Assembly (NCBI GenBank): GCA_014904985.1
Contig: MU128931.1
Location: 124,001 to 188,000, forward strand
Source: Hydnum rufescens UP504
Taxonomy: Eukaryota > Basidiomycota > Agaricomycetes > Cantharellales > Hydnaceae
DNA: 64,000 nt
Reading direction: 5' to 3'
Shown: positions 1 to 11,895 of the stretch, one piece after another
Layout: every line of letters begins with the position of its first letter
Position numbering within the stretch: position 1 is the stretch's first letter
Notes under the pieces: model-generated
What the model was told of the DNA's origin: nothing
Database searches by the model: none
The model's input: only the letters and a program-made list of their open reading frames with translations
Translations under genes and position numbers: made by a program

Positions 1-56
1 AAAAAAAAAAGAATCGAGTCGCTACTCAGAGAAACTTATATCATGGCGGCCGAATT

Positions 57-1003
57 AAGTATCAGGGGAAAAGGCGGGAGCTAGATTGATGCAGACGGCT
101 ACAAATGACAGGGGACAGGGGCCAAGACGCGGGGCCGAGGTATAGAGAAATACAAGGACCCGTTGGCGGGTTCCAGGCGTCAGTGTAAGTAAAAACAGCG
201 CCAAAATACACCTGCACGAAGTGATCAGATACGCACTGCGAGGTCAAGCAGTCCAACGAATGCTCAAGCACATCAATTATGATTTTCTGCCAAGGAAAGA
301 ATACGACCGCGTGTTGTTATATGCTTCAGACGAAAGAGAGTCGCCTTGTCTACGGCACATCTCCTGACGATGTGGCGACTAAATATCAGGGAAAGGGGAG
401 AGCTGGATTGATGTAGACGATACAAATGATGGGAGATGGGGGCTAAGACGCGGGCAGAGCATAAGAATACAAGGACTTGTTGGCGGGTTCCACACGTCAG
501 TTAACTGAACACAACGCAAAACTCCACGTGCACGAAGATATTGGAACCGTACTGTGAGGCCAAGCAGTCTCAACGAATGCTGAGGCACATGAATCATGAT
601 TTTCCACTAGGAAAAGGATCCGACTGCAGGTTACGATATGCTTCAGACGAAAGAGAGCCATCTTGTCTACGGCACATCTCCTGACGATGTGGCGACTAAA
701 TTGTCAGGGAAAGGGGAGAGCTGGATTGATGTAGAGGATACAAATGACGGGAGATGGGGGGCAGAGGCATAAGAAATACAAGGACTTGTGGGCGGGTTCC
801 ACGCGTCAGTTAACTGAACACAGCGAAAAACTCCACGTGGACGAAGATATTGGAACCGCACTGTGAGGCCAAGAAGTCTCAACGAATGCTGAGGCACATG
901 AATCACGATTTTCCACCAGGAAAAGGATCCGACTGCATGTTACAATATGCTTCAGACGAAAGAGAGCCATCTTGTCTACGGCACATCTCCTGACGATGTA
1001 GCC
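57..1003. repeat. Tandem repeat, period about 309-317 bp, three copies plus a partial one
   Basis: The phrase cttgtctacggcacatctcc recurs at about 345, 662 and 971, giving spacings of 317 and 309 bp. Between these marks the text is largely the same, with the shared blocks gagagctggattgatgtag and cacatgaatca. The first unit is the most diverged. The minus strand stays open over about 70 codons in each unit with similar translations, but this follows from the repetition and no known protein is visible. No LTR or transposase was seen. Confidence 0.85.
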
Positions 1004-1015
1004 GCTGATAAACAA

Positions 1016-1451
1016 GGGAAGTCTTGATAATCAAATAAGCACGAAGAATCTAAGGTCCAGAAATTAACGAGACTCTTACAGGTTGTCGGAGCGATTGTTT
1101 ACGGTCTGTAGGAGGCTGACGTCGTGCATCCACTTTGGACCACGGGAATTGGCCGCCAAGCTCGACAAAGATGATGCCCCCGAGCACGATTCCCGTGAAT
1201 CCAACAGCAGCCCGCCCGCCAGGAAATAGATATTTCATGCCGGTATAGATTGAAGAGAGGTGGACGAAATAGGATATTCTGACCCTAAAGCGCTCCTCGG
1301 GGTCTTCTATCTGGAACGAGGACCTGGCCATTGGCACTATCAGAGCACGTACCGCGAGTATATATATTGAGGAACATGTGTTCGGCGAAGGTACGCGTTC
1401 AGTGAACGGGAGGTGCCGAAGCTCTCGGAAGCAAAGCCTTGGTTGGGATGC
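1016..1451. other. Gap between repeat array and GPI2
   Basis: This stretch is the 5' flank of GPI2. A minus-strand open frame (1050-1682) crosses it and runs into the first exons of GPI2. It includes a hydrophobic, glycine-rich stretch that could be one membrane span, but I recognise no family, so I do not call it a gene. Confidence 0.4.
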
Positions 1452-2579
1452 ATGAATGGAGATGGCTGGGAGAAGATTTTGTGGAGAGACCAACCCTTCT
1501 CTGACAACTACGTTCCCCCATCCTTTCTCTCGGCCCTCAAGCGTAACGGTCAGAATATTTTCTGATTTTATTAGAGTGTACTGTACTGACTTTTCGATGT
1601 TAGCTAATGTACAACCATACACATACACGCCGCTCGTTCTTGCAACACTCTCCATAACGCAGCATGCAGCCGTGCTGTTCATCTTTCTTTCCGTCTTTAT
1701 TCATCTTCATAATGAATCACTAGACCCGCGTCTTGTCGTTTGGACGTGCATTATTGGTTTCTTCGTTGGCTACATTGCCTGGGAGCTCGTACAGAAGCAG
1801 CAAAAATTTCCAACAAACTTTAGAGAACAGCGCAAGTCTCTTTCTACCCTGCCCTGAATGTAACATCGTCGTAATACTCATCGCCACATCTATAGGCATC
1901 AAAACAGTTAAATCATCGATACTAGTATTCCTGGCCTTGATCGCTGTCACACCTGTTCTCAAGACACTCACTGAGGCCACGTCGTCCGATTCTATATGGG
2001 CGCTCGCTGCGATTCTCTTTGGCCTCAACGTGCTCCTCGCTGATTATGGGGGTCCGGCTCCAGGCCCTCATCGCTTGACTTCAGTCATGTCCATGAATGC
2101 TGCGATTTCTGCGAGTGTTGTCCTCGCTTCACGACTCAAGACCAATTTGAGCGTGTTCGGGCTGATTTTGTTTGCGGTATTGCTGTTTGCGCTTTTTCCA
2201 ATCCTGCGAAAACGCCTCAAGGTGAGAGAGACCCACCCCAAGACTTTTTTCTGGCCTTGTCCACCCTGGAGCTAATGGTCCCTGACAGCTCTGTTCCCCG
2301 TTGGTCGTGAGTAGCATCACGCTTGGAATTACTGGTGTTTCGGTCGCTGTCTTCGGTTCTGTCACTCCCGGCGGAGCCGTATTGCTGTTCTGTGCCTTGT
2401 TTTTCATCACGTTTGGATGTCCGGCGGTGTTGGTCTGGGCCCAGAAATTTAAAAAGTGCGTCGTCCTCCTTGCAGTCAAGTTCCTTGGGCCCTCAAGATC
2501 TGCTAATGCGCATGACACCAGTGAGATCCGTGGGCCTTGGGATCCTGCCGTACCTCAGGTCTGGTCGGCAGTAGAATAG
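1452..2579 (+). CDS. GPI2: GPI2 / PIG-C, subunit of the GPI-N-acetylglucosaminyltransferase complex
   Basis: Gpi2 is a multi-pass ER membrane subunit of the complex that moves GlcNAc to phosphatidylinositol, the first step of GPI-anchor synthesis. The start at 1452 reads MNGDGWEKILWRDQPFSDNY, the LWR-Q-P-DNY N-terminus typical of the family. Intron 1549-1603 joins it to NVQPYTYTPLVLATLSITQH. Later come SPVLKTLT-like TPVLKTLT, SSDSIWAL, FGLNVLLADYGGP and ASVVLASRL, and the end GPWDPAVPQV matches the family's GPWDEA tail. Introns 2222-2288 and 2456-2521 keep the frame. The junction around 1789-1897 could not be solved: the frame must change from ..IAWEL to ..VKSSILVFLALI, and the only plausible introns are under 40 nt. 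This is either an odd micro-intron or a base error. Confidence 0.9.
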
Positions 2580-3282
2580 TGGTAGTTATAGAGCTTCGGA
2601 CTCACTTGTAATACAGGTCGGGGGACCCTTCGGTAGCTAAATCAAGGACAGTTGGGATTGCCCGTGCAAAGCCAATCGGAGTGCTGCGAGGAAAATACGC
2701 TGGGCTAACCTTCTTCTTAATGTGGAAAACCAGATATCACTGAAGCCCAATACTGTTTATCCCGACATCCAATTGCCGTGGGCTGGGCCACAAACTATGG
2801 GTTGCCGCGCTGCCCATCGGGCGATTCCCAGTCCCTCCAAAATCCGTGACCATTCGTCCCCCGCTAAGTGCTTTCGAGCCCCGTATGGATCTGGAAGCTC
2901 AAAGCGGCGGGATATGTTAAGTATCATCACTTCTGGTGAAACTTAGTCCATCTATACTTCGAAGACTTCGTCTGTGCATTGCTTTCTTCAGTACCCGTTC
3001 CCCCCTATCTGTACGGGTCAACATGATGGCGATCTCCGCCAGGGGGCTGTTATTTCCCGGCTTTGTCTCTGATTTGGATCTAGCACGCTCCATACGTGCC
3101 AAGACCTTTTCATCATTACATCCACTCGAAATCGGCACCTGAATACTTACTCCAGGAAATGTGAAGCCTGTCATTTTTTCCAGCCTTGATATAGTTATTT
3201 TGACACGCCGTACAGCAGTTGTAAAAGTCAACCACCCGCTTGCCTCTCTCGCCACATTCCCTCTGAGAATCGGTGCTCTAGG
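2580..3282. other. Unassigned stretch downstream of GPI2
   Basis: No gene could be supported. A minus-strand frame of 142 codons (2917-3345) runs antisense into the prenyltransferase remnant and looks like chance. Short plus-strand pieces such as IAVGWATNYGLPRC (about 2770-2810) read like protein but are broken by stops and have no family I know. Confidence 0.35.
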
Positions 3283-4010
3283 ATGCTTGCATTCCGGGAT
3301 CGACTCATTTACGGCGCATTTGCTTCTGGCCCTCTCCCCACTCATATTGGCATGATTCTAGATGGCAATCGTCGCTGCGCACGTCTGCGCGGTCAAAGCA
3401 CATTGGATGGATATGACGCAGGTATCGCCGTGATGGCAGAGGTAACGAACCCAGATGGCTGGTTGATTGAACATCACTGTTAAAGAGCTCAAATAACTAT
3501 GCAGGTGCTCGAGAAGAGTTTACACATGGGCATCTGTTAGTTGACCGGATTCATGGTTTCAATCGAAACCTCAAACGTCCTAGGGAAGATCTCGGCCGCC
3601 TGTGGAAATAGCCTGTGTGTGTTACTCCGAGTGTGATAGCGCATTTGACCTCTTTTCCTTAGTGAGGTCCTGGTGAAGCATCGCATGAAACTCTGTATTG
3701 TCGGACACCGAGGTCTTATTCCAAATGATACGTGAAAATCCTCAAAGAGTCTGAAGAAAAGACAAAGCATTATGACCAGTAGGCAAATTTTGTTGCATTC
3801 CCCGAAGTCTCTTCTCATCCTTGAAACAACCTCTACCTGGCGTATATGGCTCGCGATGAGATTGCCCGCGGAGTTGACTCAATTGTACAGGATGTATGCT
3901 GTGGTAGACTGAGCCTCAAAAGGCCCGTTGGCGATGCTCCCTAACGTACAGTAACCCGTTTAATATTGTCAGCGACATTTCCGAGGCTTTAGTCAATTCT
4001 AACATGGAGA
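3283..4010 (+). pseudogene. Decayed cis-prenyltransferase (Rer2 / dehydrodolichyl diphosphate synthase family)
   Basis: Cis-prenyltransferases build dolichol phosphate, the sugar carrier for ER glycosylation and GPI mannosylation. The signature is clear at the start: ASGPLPTHIGMILDGNRR, the family's H-x-x-x-I-x-DGNRR diphosphate-binding motif. Further on, weaker family blocks appear in order: VSIE followed by NLKRPRE (about 3556-3585), KLCIVGHRGLIP (about 3690), MARDEIARGVDSIVQDV (about 3846-3895) and DISEALVNSNM (about 3972). The conserved SIENFKRP block is split between two frames by one extra base, and in-frame stops lie between blocks. Some breaks could be unrecognised introns, but the shift inside the core motif argues for a pseudogene. 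Confidence 0.7.
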
Positions 4011-4320
4011 TTAAAGCTCGTGGCAACCTCCCATTTGCCCGCATCATCCTTGCCTACCAGCAGAAAGTGATGGAGCGGAAGAGCATGGCTATGCCACGTT
4101 AGATCTTGTATTTGTGGCTTACGCGTAACTGAGTGTATCTCAAGGAGTGACAGTTCTCAGAGATGTACTTGGCGTGTATATTCTGATCTGAAGCAACGCT
4201 CTCAGGGTAATCACTAACTGCACCGCAGTGCTCAGCAGTTCACGTGCATGGGCTGCGCTTTTGAGAGCAGTGGTTTAAATTTTCCTGTACTTTTTTCTGG
4301 TAACCCTTGTAAACTACCTC
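4011..4320. other. Gap before the SKT5/CHS4-like gene
   Basis: About 300 bp with no supported gene. It should hold the promoter and 5' leader of the downstream Sel1-repeat gene. No clear TATA element was recognised. Confidence 0.3.
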
Positions 4321-6756
4321 ATGGCGGCCCCCAAGGTCCCTCCTCGTCCTCAGGTCCACAGAAGCGGCTCCGAAGCCCCCCCAGTACCCCCACTTCCACC
4401 AAGCTTTCGGCATGAGCAAGAATCCCAACCATACTACTATGAGGATGCATTGGTTGCTCCAAGGCCCCAGATACTGATGAGTACCGTGCCTGCGGACGTG
4501 AGTGGTGTCCTGGGAGGTTAGTCGAGCGTACTCAGGACGAAATGTACACCCGATTTCGCATAGATGGCTACGTCTCTCGAAAGCAGTGCGCGTCCCAATT
4601 CTGCTACCAGACCTTGTCTCGTTCCCCACTCCTTATCCACCCTATAACAACAACACCTTTTCTAATTATCACGTACCTCCAGCTGGCGTGGATCCCCGTC
4701 CCATAAGTGTCGGTGGATATCGCGAACCACCTGGATGGGAGCCCACCTCATCTTCCCCTCAGCCCCCATGGGCCGTTCCCCAGCCATTTAACAGAATTCC
4801 TGTGGATGATCCACGCACTCGTGCTCGTAGTCCAATCCCATATGTCCCTGAAAGAAGGTACGATGTGAGGGCACCTCCTGTATTCCGACCCGAGCATATT
4901 CCTTTTGCACCAATCGATCCGCCGCACAAGCCCGGCCAACCACCGACACTCACTGCCTCTCGACCGACGATCGACTCGCTCCTTGCCGCCGCCCAGTCAG
5001 TCGCAGCTGTAGACAACCCTGCCAGAAAGGTGGCCTGGTCCAAGCAGGTGTTGAACCTCGTCGACAGGACCCAAGCCCTTGAATTACAGCTGCATCCCAA
5101 ACAAGATGCATCTTTCAGCCAGATATCGAACCCCCAGCTCGTTCAGCTTGTCGATCAGGCTATTTCATCCATCCTGATGGTTTGTGACATGCCTATTACT
5201 ACGTCTCAGGTCCCTCTTTTCCTTGCCGAGGCATTGTACCTTCGTGGGACGCTGGCAGCCTCGGGATCGTTTCCAACATACGTGGCGCGAGATCCACGGA
5301 CTGCTTTCAAGGACTTCGAGACAGCTGCACGATACGGGTTCCATGCTGCATGGTTCAAAATTGGTAGAGAGTACGAGCGAGTAAATGATTTTCGCCGAGC
5401 GAAGGAGTGTTTCCAGCGGGGGGTTGGGAAAGGCGATAAGAATTGCCTCTATGTAAGTTTTCCTTCACCCGTATTCCTGTATTATCACACCGATCCGAGG
5501 GACCCTTTATAGCGGATGGGAATGGTGTATCTCTTAGGACAGCTGGACACACCGGCAGATCCCAAGGTGGCGATCCCTCTCCTCAAACAATCTGCCGATC
5601 TTTCCGATGTAGACGCTGCCCAATCGGCATATGTCTATGGGATGCTTCTCCTTGGTGAATTCACCCATGTGGACCTCCCGTCACATCTACTTGAACCCTA
5701 CCTCCCAGCTACAAATGCTGCAAACCCGGATCCTCGCGAATCAGAGGCACGACGTTATATTGAGCGCTCGGCGTACTTGCACTTTTCCCCAGCTCAATAC
5801 AAGGCTGGCTGGGCGTACGAATATGCGAAGATGGGTTGTCCATTTGATCCCTTGGTCAGCGTGCAGTATTACAGTCTAGCCAGTCAGCAGGGGGAGGAAG
5901 AGGCAGATATGGCACTTAGCAAATGGTTTCTATGCGGAGCCGAGGGGTGTTTTGACAAGGACGAGCATCTTGCATTCACGTTTGCAGAGAAGGCAGCCCG
6001 CAAGGGATTGCCTACTGGCGAGTTTGCCATGGGGTACTATTACGAAGTCGGTGTCGGAGGCAAGAAGGATCTGGCGCAGGCTAGGAAGTGGTACGAAAAG
6101 GTACAGAACCGAATGTTCAAAGTCAGATTATGTGGGTTACTCACACTGACCTTGTCTTATTATTAGGCCGCGAAGCACAACAACGCGGACGCACCGGCTC
6201 GTCTGCAGGCCCTCGCCGAGCAGAATCCTGCTGGTTTTTCCCGGGAAGAACACGAGACCATCACGCACAATACCCTCGTTCGTAAACGCACCTTGGCTCG
6301 AGAGGCATCTTCAGCCTCGGGTCGACGAACCACCACAGGGGTCGATGGCCAACTTGCTGCGCGCGTTGTTAAAAATGCCGCTTCCAAAATCGGTCCTGAA
6401 CCCTCTCGTCCCGAGCTTCTTAACGTGCGACAGAGTCCTCCATCGCCGGGCCCTCCCGCCGGCCACCCATCGAATCCGAATGCTCCTCGTCAGCCACGCC
6501 AGACACCCCAGTCTTCGGCTCCTACTCCCCCGCACCCGCACCCAGACCAGTGCCCGTGAAGCAGAGAATCGTCCTTGATGATGCTGTGGCCCCATCTTCT
6601 GCGCCAGAGCTCGCTTCGCCTTATCCCACTATCCGCACCCAGTCTAACACCTCGGCGGGCGCCACTTCGCCGCCCCCGAAGAAGGGCCCAGCCACTTTCG
6701 AGGAAATGGGGTTCAAGAGCCATGCTCTAGAGGGAAAGGACTGCGTTATAATGTAG
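4321..6756 (+). CDS. Chitin synthase activator of the Skt5/Chs4 family: Sel1 repeats with a C-terminal CaaX box
   Basis: Skt5/Chs4 proteins activate and place chitin synthase III at the plasma membrane. Six exons fit in phase: 4321-4497, 4564-4615, 4683-5452, 5513-6100, 6167-6488 and 6551-6756, giving about 704 residues. The proline-rich N-terminus is followed by a long run of Sel1-type repeats with A-x-x-x-x-G-x-x-Y patterns, for example AARYGFHAAWFKIGREYE, QYKAGWAYEYAKMG and GEFAMGYYYEVGVGGKKD. After these comes a basic, proline-rich tail. The protein ends in KDCVIM, a farnesylation-type CaaX box as in known Chs4 proteins. The last intron (6489-6550) is inferred because it is what carries the frame into the CaaX tail. 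The family is firm; assignment to one paralogue is not. Confidence 0.9.
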
Positions 6757-7032
6757 ACTCGCTGATACACATTACAATAACTTTCTTATCCATGGACTCA
6801 TCGAATTGTCTTTCTAATGCAATAGTTGACGTATGTATGCGGAATGATTAGCAATAATACAAGGAGGATGTACAGGGATATGAATACGTCCAGTGTGCGA
6901 TATGCGATGCGACTATACGAGAATGTACAATGCGGTGAAAAAAATGAGGGGTGTTACCGAAGTCGAAGTGGTCTGCATTACCCCACAAGTCAGTCCAAGT
7001 CTTCAAAGCGATACATCTTTCCTTTTGGACAC

Positions 7033-9758
7033 TCACTTGTGACGAAATTGATCCAAATCAGCCACACTCTTTCGTTTCCAACACGATACTACGATGGGAA
7101 TCTGCCTTCCGGGATGCGGGACTTGGACTGACATATCGCTGTAGTTGCCTAGAGTCTGGGACAGTTGAAATGGTTCCCAGAGACGGGACTCGCTTTGTGC
7201 TAGGAGCACTCGCAACAGAGAGCACACGCTGAAAAAAAAAACAGGCAACTCGTAAGAAACAATTGCGGACGGGTCAGCGACGTACTACGAACCTTGCGTT
7301 TTAATGGAACCGCTGGTATGGACCACGTTGCCCTCCACTTGTTTTGGGTGGAGAGCAAACGAGCTTGTGCTTCTTCCTCCCCATGCAATAGAAAGATTTC
7401 GTCGTCCGAAACAAGGTTGCCCTTTGGTTGACAATTTGTTCGAGATTTGACGGGCGATGGACTCGGGACATCGAAGTCTCCGATGACACTACTCCTGTCT
7501 GAGACATTCGGGGTAAAGAGGTCTGCAAGATCAGGTCCCCAATTGGCCACCGCTTTCGGCGTCACTTTCGTTGGAGTGTCGTGTACGAGAACTGTGGGAG
7601 AGATTTTCTGTACCGAGCCCTGGGACCCTTCTCCGTGCTGTATCTTCGCTAGGAGGAACGCCCAGCTGTTCGGGCGTGTCAGAGGCATCGCCTTCATCGT
7701 TCCCTGATTCCACATATTCTGGCGAGGCATTTCTATTCCGGAGGTGCCGGTATAATACGGGGCTGGACACATCGTCGATGTCTGAGAGTGGAATTTGTGC
7801 CTTTCGACATCCTTCCGGAGACAACAAAGGGGATGATACTTCCCCAAGCTCGGAACAACCTGCAGTCAGGTGACCAGTATCCAAGTTCTTGCCTGACAAC
7901 GTTCTCCATTGCATTCTTCTCAACGAGATCCTCTTCTGCGGGGGAAATACAAACGGGCGTCGGGAGGGCACATTTGAGGGCGTTGTACTCCCGAAAAAGC
8001 GGCTGGTGACGCCATTTCCGGATGATGCATTCTTCATTTCATCTCGGTGATATTCTCGAAGCTTGGAAAGATCGTGTTCCCCTGTCAGCGTTCGTTTCCC
8101 GCTGGAATATCCAATAGTGGCATTGCGGCTGCCCAGTTGCTCAATCGCTATGTTCTCCTTCGCGATATCTCGTGAGCGTTGACCCAATGCGCTCTCGGAT
8201 GATACTTTCTTGAGCCTCGGAGTGGCCGATATAGCTGCACCGAACTCCGAAATCAGATTCAAAATCTAGTCATAAAACCACTAAACTCACAAAAATAATT
8301 GGTTAAAAGATTTCCGCTACTATTGACGGCAGGCTGTGAATATGGAGCTTTATGTTTTGGACCACCCTGAAGAAGCGAAATGGAATTTGTATTCTCTACA
8401 TGTCTGAATTGGGAGAACTTACGAATGACAACTGTGGAGTCTGCCGCGGTCGAAATTTAGGGTTGATATCACACATCGGTTGTGAGGTCACAGGATGGAT
8501 TCTACCATCCGCAATACCTTCGCCAGTACAGGATCTAAATCTCTACAGCAACAATAGGTATTCAAAGCGACCAAAAAGAAGTAAAACGGCACGTACTTGC
8601 CAACATATCTATCATCCCAATCGCCCATGTCTTCGGGAAGCTTGGAGAGTGTAACAAGGCGCTGCGATCGTGGGTCATATACCCTTTGATACAAAAAAGC
8701 AAGCTCTGCGGTACGGAAGTCTCTGAGGTAATTGGGAGGTATTTTAAGCTGGGATCCCATTCGGATAGCGTGAAGAACACCCTCAATGGTCTTGTGCTTT
8801 CTCAGGAGCTTATGAGACGTCTTGACTCCTAGACCAGGAATAGAAGGAAGGTAATCGCATCCGGAGAGCATCTAACAACAGATGATGGTGAGGGCGACCT
8901 AGACCAAAAAAAAAGGGACTTACTGCCATTCCTCTGAACTGTTGATCCCCCCAACCGAATAAGGTGATGTCCGTCACCTTGGCAAAGTTCTCCCGCTTGA
9001 TACAAACACAGTTCCCGTCAGAATCCAGTTTGAATAGTACTTGCTTGCATCCAAAGACGAGAAGGTCGGAGTCCTCCGTGATTATACCATCTACGATCCC
9101 CTCTCGCTCCAGGAAAGTGAGCTGTGCATCTGCTTCGTACGGTGCTACAATGTATGAAATATCCTCTGCTTTCAAGGCCTTTGAAAAGCTCAAAATATCA
9201 ACGAATGAGTAGATTCAAGGGACCTTGGACTTACTTTGATAAGCTGGTAGGCCATCTCAGGAGTCACGTCCACGGCTTTCGTGAAATAATCTCTGGCTTC
9301 CGAGTGTTTGCCTTCCTTGTCTAGACTAAGAGCCTTGGCTCGATTTTCCTCTCGTGACTGATGTCGGGTAGACTCGGTACCCATTTTGGCCGGCAGTGGT
9401 CCGCCGTCAAAAACAACGTACGGTGTGATGTTATGATGCTTAAGCAGCCGGACGCGATGCATCGCATAATCAACGTATCTAAAGAAGCACTTCACTTCAG
9501 CGGTGCTCATATCAATGTACACCATGCCCCTCTCACCGTGTTGTATTCTCCCCTTTGACAAGCTGCGCGGCACATCCATACGCGCCTCGGTGTAACCAAA
9601 CATATCCATCAACAGCCAGACTACAAGTTTATATGAGGCTCAAACGCGTCCACAGCATGCCAAGCATCCTTTCCTACTTACATCTGCCCGGAGAAATCAG
9701 ATATTTTGCGGTGTTCATGTATGGATTTGAGAAGAGGCAGGAGCCCTTGAATTCCCAT
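7033..9758 (-). CDS. EXO1: Exonuclease 1 (XPG/Rad2 family 5'-3' DNA exonuclease and flap nuclease)
   Basis: Exo1 works in mismatch repair and in resection of double-strand breaks in the nucleus. The first exon is short (9758-9682, MGIQGLLPLLKSIHEHRK) and joins exon 2 (9620-9537, LAVDGYVWLHRGAY) and then YVDYAMHRVRLLKHHNITPY. The acidic active-site motifs are all present: the D of LAVDGY, VVFDGGPLPAK, VAPYEADAQL, TEDSDLLVFG and GCDYLPSIPGLG with its helix-hairpin-helix. Several introns break the nuclease core (about 8.5-9.2 kb). The C-terminal half is long, polar and poorly conserved, as usual in Exo1, and needs introns near 7.65-7.72 kb and 7.25-7.30 kb to stay open. The stop at 7033 is the least certain part. 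It is convergent with the SKT5-like gene. Confidence 0.92.
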
Positions 9759-9936
9759 TTGCGTGATGCGAGAAAAGTAGACGGACGGAACAAGGGGTCA
9801 AGTTCGCGCAGAATAGTCTTTCAGATCAGATCATAAAACAATGGACCGAACTACGCGGTTTTGACTAGTCGATGGGTTGGGGACTCGAACCAAATGAACA
9901 CTGGGTTATTCGGCAATTTCCGCTCAATACCTAGTA

Positions 9937-11712
9937 ATGAATTTTCGTTCGTTCTCTTCAGCACCTCTCCGGTCTTCTGCCCCTTCTTTGCGCCGTCTTC
10001 CAAGGACCATTAGAAACATTCTTAATAGTCCTGTCCCCTCGGCGGTCGATCCTCCATTCGCCAATGTGCGTGGATGGGTTAGACATATTAGGAAGCACAA
10101 ACACATTGCTTTCGTGACCATTACCGATGGGACTTCAATAGAACCTTTGCAAGTCGTATCAACCCCTGAACGCATAAAAGGGTCAGTGCCTTTATTGTCA
10201 ATCCCAGTGGCTTGGACATTTTAATTTGTTCCTTGAGCAGTCTGTTTATTGGAAGTTCAGTTTCATTGACTGGCACACTTGCCCGGAGTCATGGTGCAGG
10301 CCAACCCGTCGAACTCCAGGAAAAGGAAATCACGGTGTTAGGGCACTGTGACTTAACTGTATGCTCTTGAACCGTAAATCTAGACTCTCCACTCATTGTC
10401 AGATGCAGGAATATCCACTTCAGAAAAAGCACCAGCTCCCAACTTATACGAGAGAACTCCCGCATCTCCGCCCGCGGACGGAAGTCATTCTCAGTGTTTT
10501 GAGGTTACGTGATAAAGCCACCCGTGCCTTTAATGAGTATTTCGAGGTCAGTTTTCAGCTATTTTTTCTATTCTGTTGTCTTATCTATCCACGAGTGTGT
10601 TACAGAGCCAGGAATTTACATACGTTCACCCGCCAATATTGACCTCAAATGATTGTGAAGGAGCAGGCGAAGCGTTTCGGGTTACTACGGACGTACTCCT
10701 GAGCCGCGGGCAAAATCCTCAAACGGCCGATCCCAAAGACATCCCACCAACAGACACCCTTTCATTTCCTGTTCCTGAATACCCTGAACACTTCGACCGA
10801 CCTACTTATCTTACAGTCTCGTCGCAATTGCACCTAGAAGCACTATCTGCAGCTTTATCGCGAGTTTACACGATTTCCCCGACATTTCGTGCCGAGCGCT
10901 CGAAGACACATCGACATCTATCAGAATTCTCGATGCTTGAAGCCGAAATCGCGTTTTGCGATGACCTGGAAGATATTATGTCTGTCGTCGAGCGCTCCAT
11001 CAAGGACGTGTTCCGAACCCTTCGCACGCATGCATTCCCGGAGGTCGGTTTCTTTCGAGATTTTCGTACAAAATATGGGGATAAGCAAGTCGATATCGAG
11101 TTCCGTGCTGGAGAAGGCCCAGTGTCCACTGAAGTGGCTGGGTCGGAGCACGACCTATTGAGGATGATGGACGACCTGAGCTCGCCCGGGGTCAGATGGG
11201 CCCGGATGACCCATGCGGAAGCGGTCAAGGAGCTCCAGCAATATCAAGACCGGCATCCTGGGTCATTTGTCTACCCCGTTGGCCCAAGACTCCCACTACA
11301 GAGCGAGCACGAGAAATGGCTAGCAGGCAATCTAATTGATGGTCCTGTCTTTATCACGGATTACCCAGCGTCCCTGAAGCCGTTCTATATGCGTGAAAAT
11401 GATCGTGGAAGATTGCATTGGACAGAAGGAGAGCCGACCGTCGCGTGTTTCGATCTCTTAGTACCTCGTGTAGGTGAGCTAGTGGGTGGCTCTCTCCGGG
11501 AGGAGAGACTCGATCGCCTGTTGCAGGCAATGAGAGTGCGGAATATGCGTACTGAAGACATGCAGTGGTATCTGGATCTACGGCGATTTGGAACCTTTCC
11601 TCATGGAGGCTTCGGTATGGGATTCGAGCGATTTATTAGTTGGGTAACAGGACTGGAAAACATTCGGGATTGTGTACCCTTCCCAAGGTCAATAGGGAAA
11701 ATAGCATTGTGA
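9937..11712 (+). CDS. Asparaginyl-tRNA synthetase, mitochondrial type
   Basis: This class II enzyme charges tRNA-Asn. The N-terminus MNFRSFSSAPLRSSAPSLRR is rich in Arg and Ser with no acids, as expected of a mitochondrial targeting peptide. An OB-fold anticodon-binding part follows (VRGWVRHIRKHKHIAFVTI). The catalytic core has motif 2 as FRAERSKTHRHLSEFSMLE and motif 3 as GGFGMGFERFISWVTG. Exon 1 ends at 10181 and exon 2 starts at 10241 in phase; further introns lie near 10361-10405 and 10546-10606. The start follows directly on the gap after EXO1, with which it is divergent (about 180 bp apart). The product matches the yeast Slm5 type. A dual cytosolic role cannot be judged here. Confidence 0.92.
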
Positions 11713-11895
11713 GCTGTATAGTCGCACCCATTCACTCGTATGTTTTGTTGTTACAGCAAGAAGTTTGTGGTAAGCGAGGGTATGTACAATAGGTACGCGC
11801 AGTTAATAGAGAACGCTCCAAGCTTGGGCATCGATGCAGAGGAAGAATAACCCATATCTGGTAGGAGGCCAAAATTTTGCAAGGAAAAGTGAACC

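Noticed and set aside
1050..1682. Minus-strand open frame of 210 codons over the GPI2 start
   Set aside because: It is antisense to well-supported GPI2 exons, has no family features and is best explained as chance.
2917..3345. Minus-strand frame of 142 codons
   Set aside because: It overlaps the prenyltransferase DGNRR region on the other strand; no recognisable features.
9870..9915. tRNA-like T-arm (ggttcgagtcc) on the minus strand
   Set aside because: The T stem pairs poorly and no matching acceptor stem or anticodon arm was found upstream.
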